32,271 nt of DNA, taken from the NCBI GenBank assembly GCA_964447145.1, contig CAYURW010000014.1:1-32271 (forward strand). The letters run 5' to 3'. The stretch is from BRH-c25 sp964447145 (lineage in GTDB: Bacteria > Bacillota > Clostridia > Lutisporales > Lutisporaceae). Made by a program: the position numbers and the translations under genes. Every line of letters starts with the position of its first letter. The first letter of the stretch is position 1. Shown piece after piece: positions 24,951-32,271 of the stretch. The notes beneath the pieces were generated by a model. It made no database searches and had not been told where the DNA came from. It saw nothing but the letters and a program-made list of their open reading frames with translations.

Positions 24951-25045
24951 TAAAGGTTTTTTAAGAAAATGTGCGCAAATAGGCGAATATAACCATAAAA
25001 ACCGTGTACACCAACCGAGAGCAGTGTAAGGTAAAAAATAATAAT

Positions 25046-25074
25046 TTGACTAATAAGGAGGAAGTTGATATAAT
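25046..25074 (+). promoter_or_regulatory. veg upstream sigma-A promoter
   Basis: TTGACT at 25046-25051, 17 bases, TATAAT at 25069-25074. Nearly perfect. It lies 41 bp upstream of a second promoter that reads in the same direction. Confidence 0.7.
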
Positions 25075-25086
25075 ATTTTGTTTTAG

Positions 25087-25115
25087 TTGACATATAATAT
25101 ACGTTATGATAAAAT
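25087..25115 (+). promoter_or_regulatory. veg downstream sigma-A promoter
   Basis: TTGACA at 25087-25092, 17 bases, TAAAAT at 25110-25115. A strong match. With the upstream copy this forms a tandem pair, and B. subtilis veg is also known for tandem strong vegetative promoters. Confidence 0.75.
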
Positions 25116-25146
25116 TTAAGATGTTGGGAAGGAAGGTGATTTTTTT

Positions 25147-25419
25147 ATGACTTCAAAAAATACCCTGTCCCTCATCAAAAGCAATATTGACAGCTACGTT
25201 GGGGAAAGAGTCGTGCTCAGAGCAAATAAGGGCAGAAAAAAGATAAGCATCAAGCAGGGCGTTATTGAAAAAACATATCCCAGTATATTTCTAGTACGAA
25301 TTGAAGGAGAAGTGCCTGAAGATTTCGGGAGAACCGTTTCTTTCAGTTATTCGGATATACTTACCAAGACCATTGAACTATTTGCATGCAAGGACAATGT
25401 GAAGATAGGATGTATGTAA
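25147..25419 (+). CDS. veg: Veg protein
   Basis: A 90-residue Veg-family protein. The family core is clear: IKSNIDSYVGERVVLRANKGRKK, then GVIEKTYPSIFLVRI and RTVSFSYSDILTKTIEL. Veg is a small beta-rich cytoplasmic protein, expressed very strongly in growing cells, and in B. subtilis it stimulates biofilm matrix genes; its biochemical action is not settled. GGAAGGTGAT precedes ATG 25147. Two consensus promoters upstream and a long terminator downstream make it a compact single-gene unit. Confidence 0.92.
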   Translation: MTSKNTLSLIKSNIDSYVGERVVLRANKGRKKISIKQGVIEKTYPSIFLVRIEGEVPEDFGRTVSFSYSDILTKTIELFACKDNVKIGCM

Positions 25420-25461
25420 CAGCGCACTGACTTACATGGTAACTTAGGATGAACGTGAGGC

Positions 25462-25505
25462 AAAAAAGTTAAGACTCTTAAGGGGTTCTTAATTTTTTTG
25501 CTTTT
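25462..25505 (+). terminator. veg terminator
   Basis: A 13-bp stem, 25462-25474 with 25487-25499, A-rich on the left and ending in a run of T on the right. The A-rich left arm means it could also work for transcripts on the other strand. Confidence 0.8.
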
Positions 25506-25706
25506 ATTTATTTAATTTGCGACAATAAATACTAATGCATGTTTGTTTCAATAGGCGCCTTTCAAACCCCTTTTGCTGAATGATAAATAATAATTTTTTA
25601 TTCCAATTACTTTATTATTATGCATACAATGCATAAATATAGCAGAATATATCAAATAATCATGAAGCAGGCAGAAAGAGCCCTTTATATTTATTCAACC
25701 GCTAAA

Positions 25707-25720
25707 TGAATTAATATTCA
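25707..25720. promoter_or_regulatory. Possible ARG box for an ArgR/AhrC regulator
   Basis: TGAATTAATATTCA has TGAAT/ATTCA half-sites around four bases, close to the ARG box bound by arginine repressors. It lies about 50 bp upstream of the arcA -35 box, a position where ArgR-type proteins could activate arginine catabolism. Such A/T-rich words also arise by chance. Confidence 0.45.
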
Positions 25721-25770
25721 AGCATATGGGAAAAAGTGTAAATGCCGTGCAAATGTTGAATCTCCGCCAC

Positions 25771-25799
25771 TTGTGCAACTGCAGTTATTTGTTTATACT
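25771..25799 (+). promoter_or_regulatory. Putative arcA promoter
   Basis: TTGTGC at 25771-25776, 17 bases, TATACT at 25794-25799. The -35 is only half matched, which fits an activator-dependent promoter. Confidence 0.45.
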
Positions 25800-25838
25800 T
25801 AAGGTGTTCAAGTCTACCTAAGGGAGGGAGGATGAAAA

Positions 25839-27077
25839 ATGTCGAATGAAAACAGGAAACCCTTTTTAAATGTTACATCCGAGGTGGGCAAATTAAAGGC
25901 CGTTCTCCTGCATAAGCCGGGTAAAGAATTGGAGAGACTTACTCCCGATTATCTGAAGGAGCTTTTGTTTGATGATATTCCATGGCTCAGAAAAATGCGG
26001 ATGGAACACGATGAATTTGCAGACGTCCTGAGGCAAAGGGGCGCAGAGGTTTACTACATTGAGGACTTGCTGGCTGAGATACTGCAGGACATAGATGTCA
26101 AAAGGAATCTCATTAATGATATATTGAATCATTGCCAGATAGAGAACTATGATCTGCGTGAGATAATATTTTCATATTTGTTTGACAAAAGCCCCGGGGA
26201 GGTGGCAGAGGCAGTTATCGCAGGGCTGAATAAAAAGGACATACCGTACAGGGAAAGAGAATACAGCCTTTCGGATTATATTAATAAGGACTATCCTTTG
26301 TACATAAATCCGGTGCCCAATCTGTATTTTATGAGGGATCCCCTTTCCATCATAGGAAACGGGATATCTATCAATTCTATGCATACCGATGCAAGAAGAA
26401 GAGAACCCATGATAATCAAATACGTATATGACCATAATCCGATTTTCAAGAAAGATTACTCAAGAATATGGTATAATTATACTATACCATATAGCATGGA
26501 GGGAGGAGACATTCTGGTCCTGGGCAAGGAGGTTGTGGCAGTAGGCTGCAGCGAAAGGACTTCCCCCAACGGAATCGAGATATTGGCAAGGAACCTTTTT
26601 GCAGGGGATGAGGATCTGAAGGAAGTGCTGGTAGTGCAGATACCTCCTCTGAGGGCTTTTATGCACCTTGACACCGTATTTACGATGGTCGACAGGGACA
26701 AGTTCACCGTATACCCCGGGATATTGGACAGAGTATCTGTTTATAAGCTCACCCGCAGCAAAAATGAAGATATAAAGGTTACTCCCGAGAAAGACCTTGT
26801 AGGAGCCCTCAAAAATAGTCTCAAACTTCCAGCAGTGAGGCTTATAGAGAGCGGCGGAGGTGATTCGGTAACGGCTGCAAGGGAGCAGTGGAATGACAGT
26901 ACAAATACCCTGGCTATAGCCCCCGGGGTGGTAGTGACTTATTCGAGGAATGAAGCCTCCAATGAGGTCCTGAGGCAGAACGGCATCGAGGTTCTCGAAA
27001 TAGACGGGTCGGAATTGGTAAGGGGCAGAGGAGGCCCCAGATGCATGAGCATGCCGCTGGTAAGGGAAGAGATATAA
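25839..27077 (+). CDS. arcA: Arginine deiminase
   Basis: Hydrolyses L-arginine to citrulline and ammonia, the first step of the ADI pathway. The 412-residue protein has the family features: KLKAVLLHKPG at the N-terminus, NPVPNLYFMRDPLS, SMEGGDILVLG, the His segment AFMHLDTVFTMVD, and the catalytic Cys at residue 402 in GRGGPRCMSMPL. The start ATG 25839 follows AAGGGAGGGAGGATG closely. Genes for the next two steps follow in the same direction, with 73 bp before the second gene. The possible ARG box upstream suggests induction by arginine. Confidence 0.96.
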   Translation: MSNENRKPFLNVTSEVGKLKAVLLHKPGKELERLTPDYLKELLFDDIPWLRKMRMEHDEFADVLRQRGAEVYYIEDLLAEILQDIDVKRNLINDILNHCQIENYDLREIIFSYLFDKSPGEVAEAVIAGLNKKDIPYREREYSLSDYINKDYPLYINPVPNLYFMRDPLSIIGNGISINSMHTDARRREPMIIKYVYDHNPIFKKDYSRIWYNYTIPYSMEGGDILVLGKEVVAVGCSERTSPNGIEILARNLFAGDEDLKEVLVVQIPPLRAFMHLDTVFTMVDRDKFTVYPGILDRVSVYKLTRSKNEDIKVTPEKDLVGALKNSLKLPAVRLIESGGGDSVTAAREQWNDSTNTLAIAPGVVVTYSRNEASNEVLRQNGIEVLEIDGSELVRGRGGPRCMSMPLVREEI

Positions 27078-27150
27078 GGACAATGTCCATAGCTTCTATA
27101 TGGCATAAATATAATGATTCAATTAATCACAAATGAGGGAGGAATAATAG

Positions 27151-28137
27151 ATGTCAGTTAATCTAAAAGGCAGAAGTTTTCTTACATTAATGGATTTTTC
27201 ACCGACAGAAATCAGATATTTGCTGGACCTTTCCCATGACCTAAAGTCAAAAAAGAGGGCAGGGATATTTAATTACCTTCTCAAGGGCAAGAATATTGTC
27301 CTTCTCTTTGAGAAGACCTCAACAAGGACAAGGTGTGCCTTTGAGGTAGGCGCCCTTGAAGAAGGGGCTCATGTGACCTACCTGGATCAGGGGGGATCAC
27401 AGATGGGCAAGAAGGAATCCCTGGAGGATACGGCCAAAGTTCTGGGAAGGTTCTATGACGGTATAGAATACAGAGGCTATAAGCAGAGCGCTGTTGAAGA
27501 CCTGGCAAAATATTCGGGAGTTCCTGTATGGAATGGTCTTACGGATGTGGACCACCCCACTCAGATACTTGCAGATATGCTTACGATTGAAGAACATGTG
27601 GCAAAGCCCCTTAATAAGGTCAAGGTAGTTTTTGCAGGAGACACGAGAAATAATATGGCATATGCGTGGATGTACGGCTGTGCAAAAATGGGGATGCACT
27701 TTTTGGCATTGGGGCCTAAGGAGCTCTACCCAAGTCAGGAGGTACTGGACAAGGTCAATGAGGTAGCAAAGGGGACCGGCGCAGTAATTGAGGTGTCTGA
27801 CGATATAGAATCAGTAAAAGGTGCGGACGTCATATATACAGATGTCTGGGCATCAATGGGTGAAGAGGATAAGATCCCTGAGAGGGTAAAGCTTTTGACA
27901 CCTTACAAGGTTACAATGGAAATGCTCAAAAAGACAGGCAATCCCGATGTGGTCTTCATGCATTGTCTGCCGGCATTCCATAATTTTGAGACCAAGCTGG
28001 CATCAGAAATGAAGGAGAAGGGCTTTGATATAAGGGAAGTGACCGATGAAGTATTCAGGAGCAGGAATTCCGTAGTATTTGACGAGGCAGAAAACAGGAT
28101 GCATACTATAAAAGCTGTGATGGTGGCAACATTGTAA
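27151..28137 (+). CDS. arcB: Ornithine carbamoyltransferase, probably catabolic
   Basis: Interconverts citrulline plus phosphate and ornithine plus carbamoyl phosphate. The 328-residue protein has the carbamoyl-phosphate motif STRTRCAFE, the HPTQILADMLT motif, DVWASMGEE, and the ornithine-binding FMHCLPAFHN. Sequence alone does not separate catabolic arcB from anabolic argF; I use arcB because it lies between arcA and arcC. GAGGGAGGAATAATAG precedes ATG 27151. The gap to arcC is only 19 bp. Confidence 0.92.
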   Translation: MSVNLKGRSFLTLMDFSPTEIRYLLDLSHDLKSKKRAGIFNYLLKGKNIVLLFEKTSTRTRCAFEVGALEEGAHVTYLDQGGSQMGKKESLEDTAKVLGRFYDGIEYRGYKQSAVEDLAKYSGVPVWNGLTDVDHPTQILADMLTIEEHVAKPLNKVKVVFAGDTRNNMAYAWMYGCAKMGMHFLALGPKELYPSQEVLDKVNEVAKGTGAVIEVSDDIESVKGADVIYTDVWASMGEEDKIPERVKLLTPYKVTMEMLKKTGNPDVVFMHCLPAFHNFETKLASEMKEKGFDIREVTDEVFRSRNSVVFDEAENRMHTIKAVMVATL

Positions 28138-28156
28138 AGGGGAGTGTATATCACAA

Positions 28157-29092
28157 ATGAAAATTGTTGTAGCATTAGGGGGAAATGCTCTGCAGGAGTC
28201 AGGTCAGCCCGCAACAGCCGAAGCACAGCTTGCGGTCGTCAACAAAACTGCCGAATACCTTGCAGAGATAAGCTCAAGAGGGTACGAAATGGCGATAGTC
28301 CACGGCAACGGGCCCCAGGTGGGAAGGATACTGCAGGCTTCAGAGACCGCAGCAAAGGTGACTCCCGTTATGCCCTTTGACGTATGCGGCGCAATGAGCC
28401 AGGGATATATAGGATATCATATACAGCAAGGCTTGAGGGAGGCTCTGAGGAAGAGGGGAAGGAGCATACCTGTAGTGACTCTGGTTACACAGGTGGTTGT
28501 GGATAAGGACGATAAGGCCTTTAATAATCCCACAAAACCAATAGGGGCATTCTACAGCGAGGAAGAGGCAAAAAAGATACAGGACGAGAAGGGCCATATA
28601 TTCAAGGAAGATGCGGGGAGGGGATGGAGAAGAGTTGTTGCATCCCCAATGCCCCAAAAAATAATAGAGCTTTCGGCTGTTAAGACACTTTGGGACAGCA
28701 CAATCGTTATTACGGCCGGGGGCGGGGGAATCCCTGTAATAGAGAAAGAGGACGGGTCTCTTGAGGGCATTGCTGCTGTTATCGATAAGGACCTTGCTGC
28801 AGAAAGGCTGGCTGAGGACGTCGGTGCAGATACACTTGTAATACTCACTGAGGTTGAAAAGGTTTCAATCAACTATAGGAAGCCGGATCAGAGGGACCTT
28901 TCTTTAATGTCAGTGGAGGAAGCCGAAGGATACATAAAGGAGGGGCACTTTGCTCCGGGCAGCATGCTTCCCAAAATACAGGCAGCAGTGATGTTTGCAA
29001 AATCAAATCCAGGCAAAAAAGCAATAATAACCTCCCTTTACAAGGCAGTAGAGGCTTTGGAGGGCAAGGCAGGCACGGTAATAACCCAATAG
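28157..29092 (+). CDS. arcC: Carbamate kinase
   Basis: Transfers phosphate from carbamoyl phosphate to ADP, giving ATP, ammonia and CO2, the energy-yielding step of the ADI pathway. The 311-residue protein has the amino-acid-kinase fold: VVALGGNALQ at the N-terminus, VHGNGPQVG, TAGGGGIPV, IDKDLAAERLAEDVGADTLVILTEV and the PKIQAA C-terminal segment. AAGGGGAG lies twelve bases before ATG 28157, a somewhat long spacing. A strong terminator closes the arcABC unit. Confidence 0.95.
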   Translation: MKIVVALGGNALQESGQPATAEAQLAVVNKTAEYLAEISSRGYEMAIVHGNGPQVGRILQASETAAKVTPVMPFDVCGAMSQGYIGYHIQQGLREALRKRGRSIPVVTLVTQVVVDKDDKAFNNPTKPIGAFYSEEEAKKIQDEKGHIFKEDAGRGWRRVVASPMPQKIIELSAVKTLWDSTIVITAGGGGIPVIEKEDGSLEGIAAVIDKDLAAERLAEDVGADTLVILTEVEKVSINYRKPDQRDLSLMSVEEAEGYIKEGHFAPGSMLPKIQAAVMFAKSNPGKKAIITSLYKAVEALEGKAGTVITQ

Positions 29093-29094
29093 GC

Positions 29095-29128
29095 AAAAAT
29101 CCGCAGAATTGCATCTGCGGATTTTTTT
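29095..29128 (+). terminator. Terminator of the arcABC unit
   Basis: A 12-bp stem, 29095-29106 with 29115-29126, containing ATCCGCAG/CTGCGGAT, an 8-nt loop and a T tract. The A-rich left arm could make it bidirectional. Confidence 0.92.
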
Positions 29129-29166
29129 AGTGGTGTGCCCGCACCCGTCTTTGTTCTGCAAAAATA

Positions 29167-29195
29167 TTGATAAATCTATTATTTTCGTATATCAT
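29167..29195 (+). promoter_or_regulatory. Putative uraA promoter
   Basis: TTGATA at 29167-29172, 17 bases, TATCAT at 29190-29195. It lies 64 bp before the preferred start codon at 29260. No PyrR-type attenuator was recognised in the short leader. Confidence 0.55.
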
Positions 29196-29259
29196 AGATA
29201 AAGAATGTTTTCATATTACATTTCTTTTTGCAAACAGTCTTATTATAGGAGGTAGAAAT

Positions 29260-30516
29260 ATGGCCAAACGTATCATACAAATCCATGAAAAGCTGCCCTT
29301 GATCGAAAGTATCCCCCTTAGTCTCCAACATATGTTTGCAATGTTCGGAGCGTCTGTCCTGGTCCCGATGCTGTTTAAGATAAACCCCGCAACGGTTTTG
29401 CTCCTTAATGGTTTTGGGACACTGCTTTTCATATTTCTCACAAAAGGAAAAGTACCTTCCTTCCTCGGTTCCAGCTTCGCTTACCTGTCACCCGCTTTTG
29501 TAGTTATGGCATCTGGCAGTTTTCAGGAAGCCCAGGCTGGATTTGTTGTATCAGGGCTGTTATTGGCGGCCGTCGGACTGATAATCAAATATGCAGGTTC
29601 AAAATGGATTGACGTGGTTTTCCCTCCTGCAGCAATGGGATCAATAGTTGCCATCATAGGGCTGGAACTGGCTTCAACAGCAGCGGGAATGGCGGGGTTG
29701 ATATCTGAGGGGGGTGCACCCCTGAACCCTAAGTACCTCGCTGTGTCAATTTCAACCTTGGCAATAGTAATAATAGGGTCTGTCGTATTCAGGGGGTTTT
29801 TTGGGATAATCCCCATACTTGTAGGTGTTGTAGCGGGCTACATAATCGCTTTGTTTGCAGGTATTGTCGATTTTAATGTCATAAGAGAGGCCTCATGGAT
29901 TGCACTGCCGACCTTTACTGCTCCGGTATGGAATATGTCTGCTATACTTACAATTCTGCCGGCTACCCTGGTCGTAGTGGCAGAACACCTGGGTCATATG
30001 ATAGTGACCGGCAATATCGTCGGCAAGGACTTTATCAAAGATCCGGGAATGCACCGTACCATGGCAGGAGATGGGCTGTCAACCGCAATTTCGGGATTGG
30101 TCGGCTCTGTGCCGACAACAACTTACGGTGAGAACATAGGGGTGCTCGCAATTACAAGGGTATATAGCGTATGGGTGATTGGGGGGGCAGCTGTGATATC
30201 CATAATAATTTCTTTTGTAGGGAAGCTTGCGGCAGCGATAACGACTATACCGGACCCTGTAATGGGAGGGGTATCCCTGCTGCTTTTCGGAACAATCGGG
30301 GCATCCGGAATCAGGATGCTTGTGGACCAGAGAGTTGACTACAGCAAACCCAAAAATCTTGTTCTCACAGCGGTAGTGCTTATAATAGGCTTAAGCGGCG
30401 CCCATATACAAATCGGTACAGTCACCCTCGCCGGAATGGCCCTGGCAACTGTAGTATCAATAACAATCAGTGTTCTGTTCAAAATATTCGAGGTAACAGG
30501 GCTGATGAACGAATAA
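29260..30516 (+). CDS. uraA: Uracil permease, NCS2 family
   Basis: Proton-coupled uracil transporter in the cytoplasmic membrane. The 418-residue protein follows E. coli UraA closely: IPLSLQHMFAMFGASVLVP, FLGSSFAYLSP, the uracil-binding AEHLGHM (Glu and His) and TTYGENIGVLAITRVYS (second Glu), and VMGGVSLLLFGTIGASGIR. About 14 membrane segments are expected. A longer frame starts at TTG 29167, but ATG 29260 has AGGAGGT seven bases before it and gives the family N-terminus, and the extra bases hold the promoter. Its neighbour arcABC handles carbamoyl phosphate, a pyrimidine precursor, but a terminator separates them. Confidence 0.93.
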   Translation: MAKRIIQIHEKLPLIESIPLSLQHMFAMFGASVLVPMLFKINPATVLLLNGFGTLLFIFLTKGKVPSFLGSSFAYLSPAFVVMASGSFQEAQAGFVVSGLLLAAVGLIIKYAGSKWIDVVFPPAAMGSIVAIIGLELASTAAGMAGLISEGGAPLNPKYLAVSISTLAIVIIGSVVFRGFFGIIPILVGVVAGYIIALFAGIVDFNVIREASWIALPTFTAPVWNMSAILTILPATLVVVAEHLGHMIVTGNIVGKDFIKDPGMHRTMAGDGLSTAISGLVGSVPTTTYGENIGVLAITRVYSVWVIGGAAVISIIISFVGKLAAAITTIPDPVMGGVSLLLFGTIGASGIRMLVDQRVDYSKPKNLVLTAVVLIIGLSGAHIQIGTVTLAGMALATVVSITISVLFKIFEVTGLMNE

Positions 30517-30524
30517 GAATTTGG

Positions 30525-30547
30525 AAAATGTTTAGTGCGAAACATAT
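30525..30547 (+). promoter_or_regulatory. 23-bp element shared with the his promoter region
   Basis: AAAATG, TTTAGTGCGAAA, CATAT. It matches 8000-8022 at 21 of 23 positions. Here it contains a perfect 6-bp inverted repeat (ATGTTT at 30528-30533, AAACAT at 30540-30545). It overlaps a possible sigma-A promoter, TTGGAA (30521-30526), 18 bases, TATAAT (30545-30550). Confidence 0.45.
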
Positions 30548-30552
30548 AATAC

Positions 30553-30580
30553 GCATATTTTCCTTCTCGTCTCATATAAA
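30553..30580 (+). promoter_or_regulatory. Possible sigma-E-type promoter of the SipL-type gene
   Basis: GCATATT at 30553-30559, 13 bases, CATATAAA at 30573-30580, similar to the sigma-E pattern (ATA in the -35, CATA-type -10). It lies 34 bp before the start codon. Spore morphogenesis proteins of this family are made early in the mother cell under sigma-E, so the assignment is reasonable but rests on short motifs. Confidence 0.45.
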
Positions 30581-30614
30581 TTAATAGAAAAACTGTAGTA
30601 GGAGGAGGAAAATA

Positions 30615-32201
30615 ATGCCGTTGGAGTTAGTAAAGAACCCTATCAAGGTTTCCGCAATAATAGGCGAAAACGTTTTCAGCACTGTGATAGAAGAAGATAT
30701 TAATGTGCCGGATATAAATCCGGATCTATACAGGATCCTTGCCCCGGGCGCAACTGTACAGTTAAAGGATTGCGAAGTATTGAACGACAAGGTCGCTGTA
30801 AACGGCCAGATACTTTTGAATATATTATATGCAGCAGATGATGAGGGGAAGCCGCTGCACAATATGGATGCAGCTGTCAGCTTTTCTCAGGGCATTGAAA
30901 TTCAGGGAGCCAAACCCAGAATGAAAGAAAGCATTAACCCTGTAATCCAGCACATTGACTGTCATATGATTAATTCAAGAAAGCTCAGTATAAAAGTGAT
31001 TATGGACCTTTATTGCAGGGTTGAAGACCTGTTTGACTTGGAGCTTGCCTCAGATGTCCGGGGGCTGTCGGATATTCAGGTGCTCAGGGAAAGCTGCGGC
31101 TTCAAGCAGGTGGCGGGGCATAACAAGGACCGCTATGAGTTCAATGAGGAGCTTAATCTGCCCTCTGAAATGCCTGAGATAAGCAGAATACTCAGATCGG
31201 ATTGCCGGGTCGTGGTAAAGGACGAAAAAGCAATTGATGGCAAGGTCGAGGTAAGCGGATCCTTGGGGCTGGTAATACTTTATGAGGCTGAGTCCGGGGA
31301 TAGCAAGCTCCAATATCGGGAATTTGAGGTGCCCTTTACCCAGTACATAGAAATTCCGGCTGCGGGGAGAAACATGGAATGCACAACGGAGAGTTCTCTT
31401 CAAGAGTATCATTTGGAAGTCTCGGAGGATGCCGGAGGCGAAAGAAGGGTACTGAATGCCTATGTGGTATTGGGAATAGGGGCCAGGGTCTTCAGCGACA
31501 CCGAGCAGGAAATAGTGGTGGATGCCTATAGCCCGGCCAATGTAGTGGATGTTGGGAGAAATATTCTTTCCTTCAGTGAATTTGCAGGCAAATGCCGTTC
31601 AAATATAGTAATCAAGGAAACCATGGAAATAAAGCACGGGGAGCCTGAAATTGAGAAGGTATGCTACGCAAGTGTTCTGCCCGTAGTGAATGAAGTTAAG
31701 CTGCTGGACGATAGGATGCTTGTAGAGGGAATAATGGAGTGTACTGCAATATATATTACTTCTTACAGTGCCGAGCCTATGTGCAGCATGACGGAACAGA
31801 TCCCCTTCAGGCATTTCCTTGATATACCCGGTGTGAGGCTGGGTATGCCTTATACGATAAAGTGCAGCGCCGATAGCATAGGATTCACCCAGATAAATAA
31901 TGAGGTAATAGAGCTTAGGGTCATACTGGGGATTTATGCGGAAGCCCTTAAGCATACAGAGAAAAAGCTTGTATGGGAAATCGAGGCCATGGAGGGTGTG
32001 AGCATAGACTTCGGAAGGGTGCCTGCAGTCACTGTATATATGGTGCAGAAAGGGGATACCCTGTGGAGCATCGCAAAAAGGTACAATACCACCGTAGATG
32101 CCCTGGCAAAGCTTAACAACATAGAAAACCCCAGCAAAATATCCAGAGGAATGCAGATAATGATACTAAAAAGTATAAGAGTGGCAGGGAGCAGCATTTA
32201 A
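30615..32201 (+). CDS. sipL: SipL-type spore morphogenesis protein (DUF3794/SPOCS + LysM)
   Basis: A 528-residue protein with repeated DUF3794 (SPOCS) domains and a C-terminal LysM domain, the architecture of C. difficile SipL, which binds SpoIVA and tethers the coat to the forespore. Repeats can be seen in DINVPDINPDLYRILAPGA, ELNLPSEMPEISRILRSDC and the related segment near residues 325-430. The LysM domain runs from about 475 (YMVQKGDTLWSIAKRYNTT, GMQIMIL). There is no signal peptide or membrane segment, as expected for a mother-cell cytoplasmic protein. AGGAGGAGG precedes ATG 30615. A terminator follows at once. The symbol is given by architecture; other SPOCS-LysM paralogues exist. Confidence 0.88.
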   Translation: MPLELVKNPIKVSAIIGENVFSTVIEEDINVPDINPDLYRILAPGATVQLKDCEVLNDKVAVNGQILLNILYAADDEGKPLHNMDAAVSFSQGIEIQGAKPRMKESINPVIQHIDCHMINSRKLSIKVIMDLYCRVEDLFDLELASDVRGLSDIQVLRESCGFKQVAGHNKDRYEFNEELNLPSEMPEISRILRSDCRVVVKDEKAIDGKVEVSGSLGLVILYEAESGDSKLQYREFEVPFTQYIEIPAAGRNMECTTESSLQEYHLEVSEDAGGERRVLNAYVVLGIGARVFSDTEQEIVVDAYSPANVVDVGRNILSFSEFAGKCRSNIVIKETMEIKHGEPEIEKVCYASVLPVVNEVKLLDDRMLVEGIMECTAIYITSYSAEPMCSMTEQIPFRHFLDIPGVRLGMPYTIKCSADSIGFTQINNEVIELRVILGIYAEALKHTEKKLVWEIEAMEGVSIDFGRVPAVTVYMVQKGDTLWSIAKRYNTTVDALAKLNNIENPSKISRGMQIMILKSIRVAGSSI

Positions 32202-32224
32202 GCAGGGTGCCCCTGCTTTTTTTA
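32201..32224 (+). terminator. Terminator of the SipL-type gene
   Basis: AGCAGGG at 32201-32207 pairs with CCCTGCT at 32211-32217 around a 3-nt loop, followed by a T tract. It begins at the last base of the stop codon. The remaining 47 bases of the window are AT-rich and show no gene. Confidence 0.9.
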
Positions 32225-32271
32225 TTGTATAGGAAAGTATAAAATTTTTACTTTTCCAAAATTGGTTGAAG

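Larger units (their letters stand above)
25420..25838 (+). other. Intergenic region between veg and arcA (419 bp)
   Basis: AT-rich. It contains the veg terminator (25462-25505), then about 200 bp in which I see nothing I can interpret, an ARG-box-like palindrome (25707-25720), a moderate sigma-A promoter (25771-25799) and the arcA ribosome binding site (AAGGGAGGGAGG). Confidence 0.8.

Noticed and set aside
29167..29259. N-terminal extension of the uracil permease from a TTG
   Set aside because: The extra codons have no homologous N-terminus, and the stretch contains a promoter; AGGAGGT sits before ATG 29260.
1..32271. Mobile element, prophage or defence island
   Set aside because: No transposase, integrase, phage structural gene or terminal repeats were seen, and codon use looks even along the window.

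Overview
The window looks like a chromosomal piece of a spore-forming, low-to-medium GC Firmicute of the class Clostridia. It carries clostridial-type sporulation genes (four CotS-family proteins, YabG, a SpoIID-like protein, Veg, a SipL-type SPOCS/LysM protein). Arginine codons are mostly AGG/AGA and isoleucine is often ATA. Ribosome binding sites are strong (AGGAGG-like) and overlapping genes are common. I cannot name a genus. No rRNA, tRNA, insertion sequence, prophage or CRISPR array was seen.

Layout. (1) 1-2236: the 3' part of an unrecognised gene cut by the left edge, a small lipoprotein and a DUF4870-like membrane protein. (2) 2275-7117: the sbcD-sbcC nuclease pair, then a SIMPL-domain (DUF541) protein to 7940. 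(3) 7941-15396: a histidine biosynthesis operon hisZ-G-D-C-B-A-F-IE. It is preceded by a 452-bp leader with a consensus sigma-A promoter, a perfect 43-bp tandem duplication, an 18-codon leader peptide with three consecutive His codons, and competing hairpins ending in a Rho-independent terminator. hisH is absent from the operon, and hisC is interrupted by a 10-N assembly gap. (4) 15463-24914: a spore-surface block. It holds a mannose-1-phosphate guanylyltransferase, an inverted GT4 glycosyltransferase, four CotS-family proteins (two lacking the catalytic Asp), a 73-residue coiled-coil protein, the YabG protease and a SpoIID-amidase fusion whose amidase half has lost key residues. (5) 25046-25505: veg with two tandem consensus promoters and a terminator. 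(6) 25707-30516: the arginine deiminase pathway (arcA, ornithine carbamoyltransferase, arcC), then a separately promoted uracil permease. (7) 30553-32224: a SipL-type spore morphogenesis protein and its terminator.

How the genes work together. The his genes encode most of the path from PRPP and ATP to histidine. The sequence suggests that ribosome stalling on His codons controls them, as in enteric his operons; a T-box, which I would expect in a Firmicute, was not found. The sporulation block pairs sugar-nucleotide and glycosyl-transfer functions with CotS-type kinase-fold proteins, like the B. subtilis cotSA-cotS pair, and is followed by the conserved yabG-veg neighbourhood. ArcA, OTC and ArcC would convert arginine to ornithine, CO2, ammonia and ATP.

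The observations most worth a second look are the His-codon attenuator with its duplicated leader segment, the CotS pseudokinases, the inactive-looking amidase domain in the SpoIID fusion, and a 23-bp element shared by the hisZ and sipL upstream regions.
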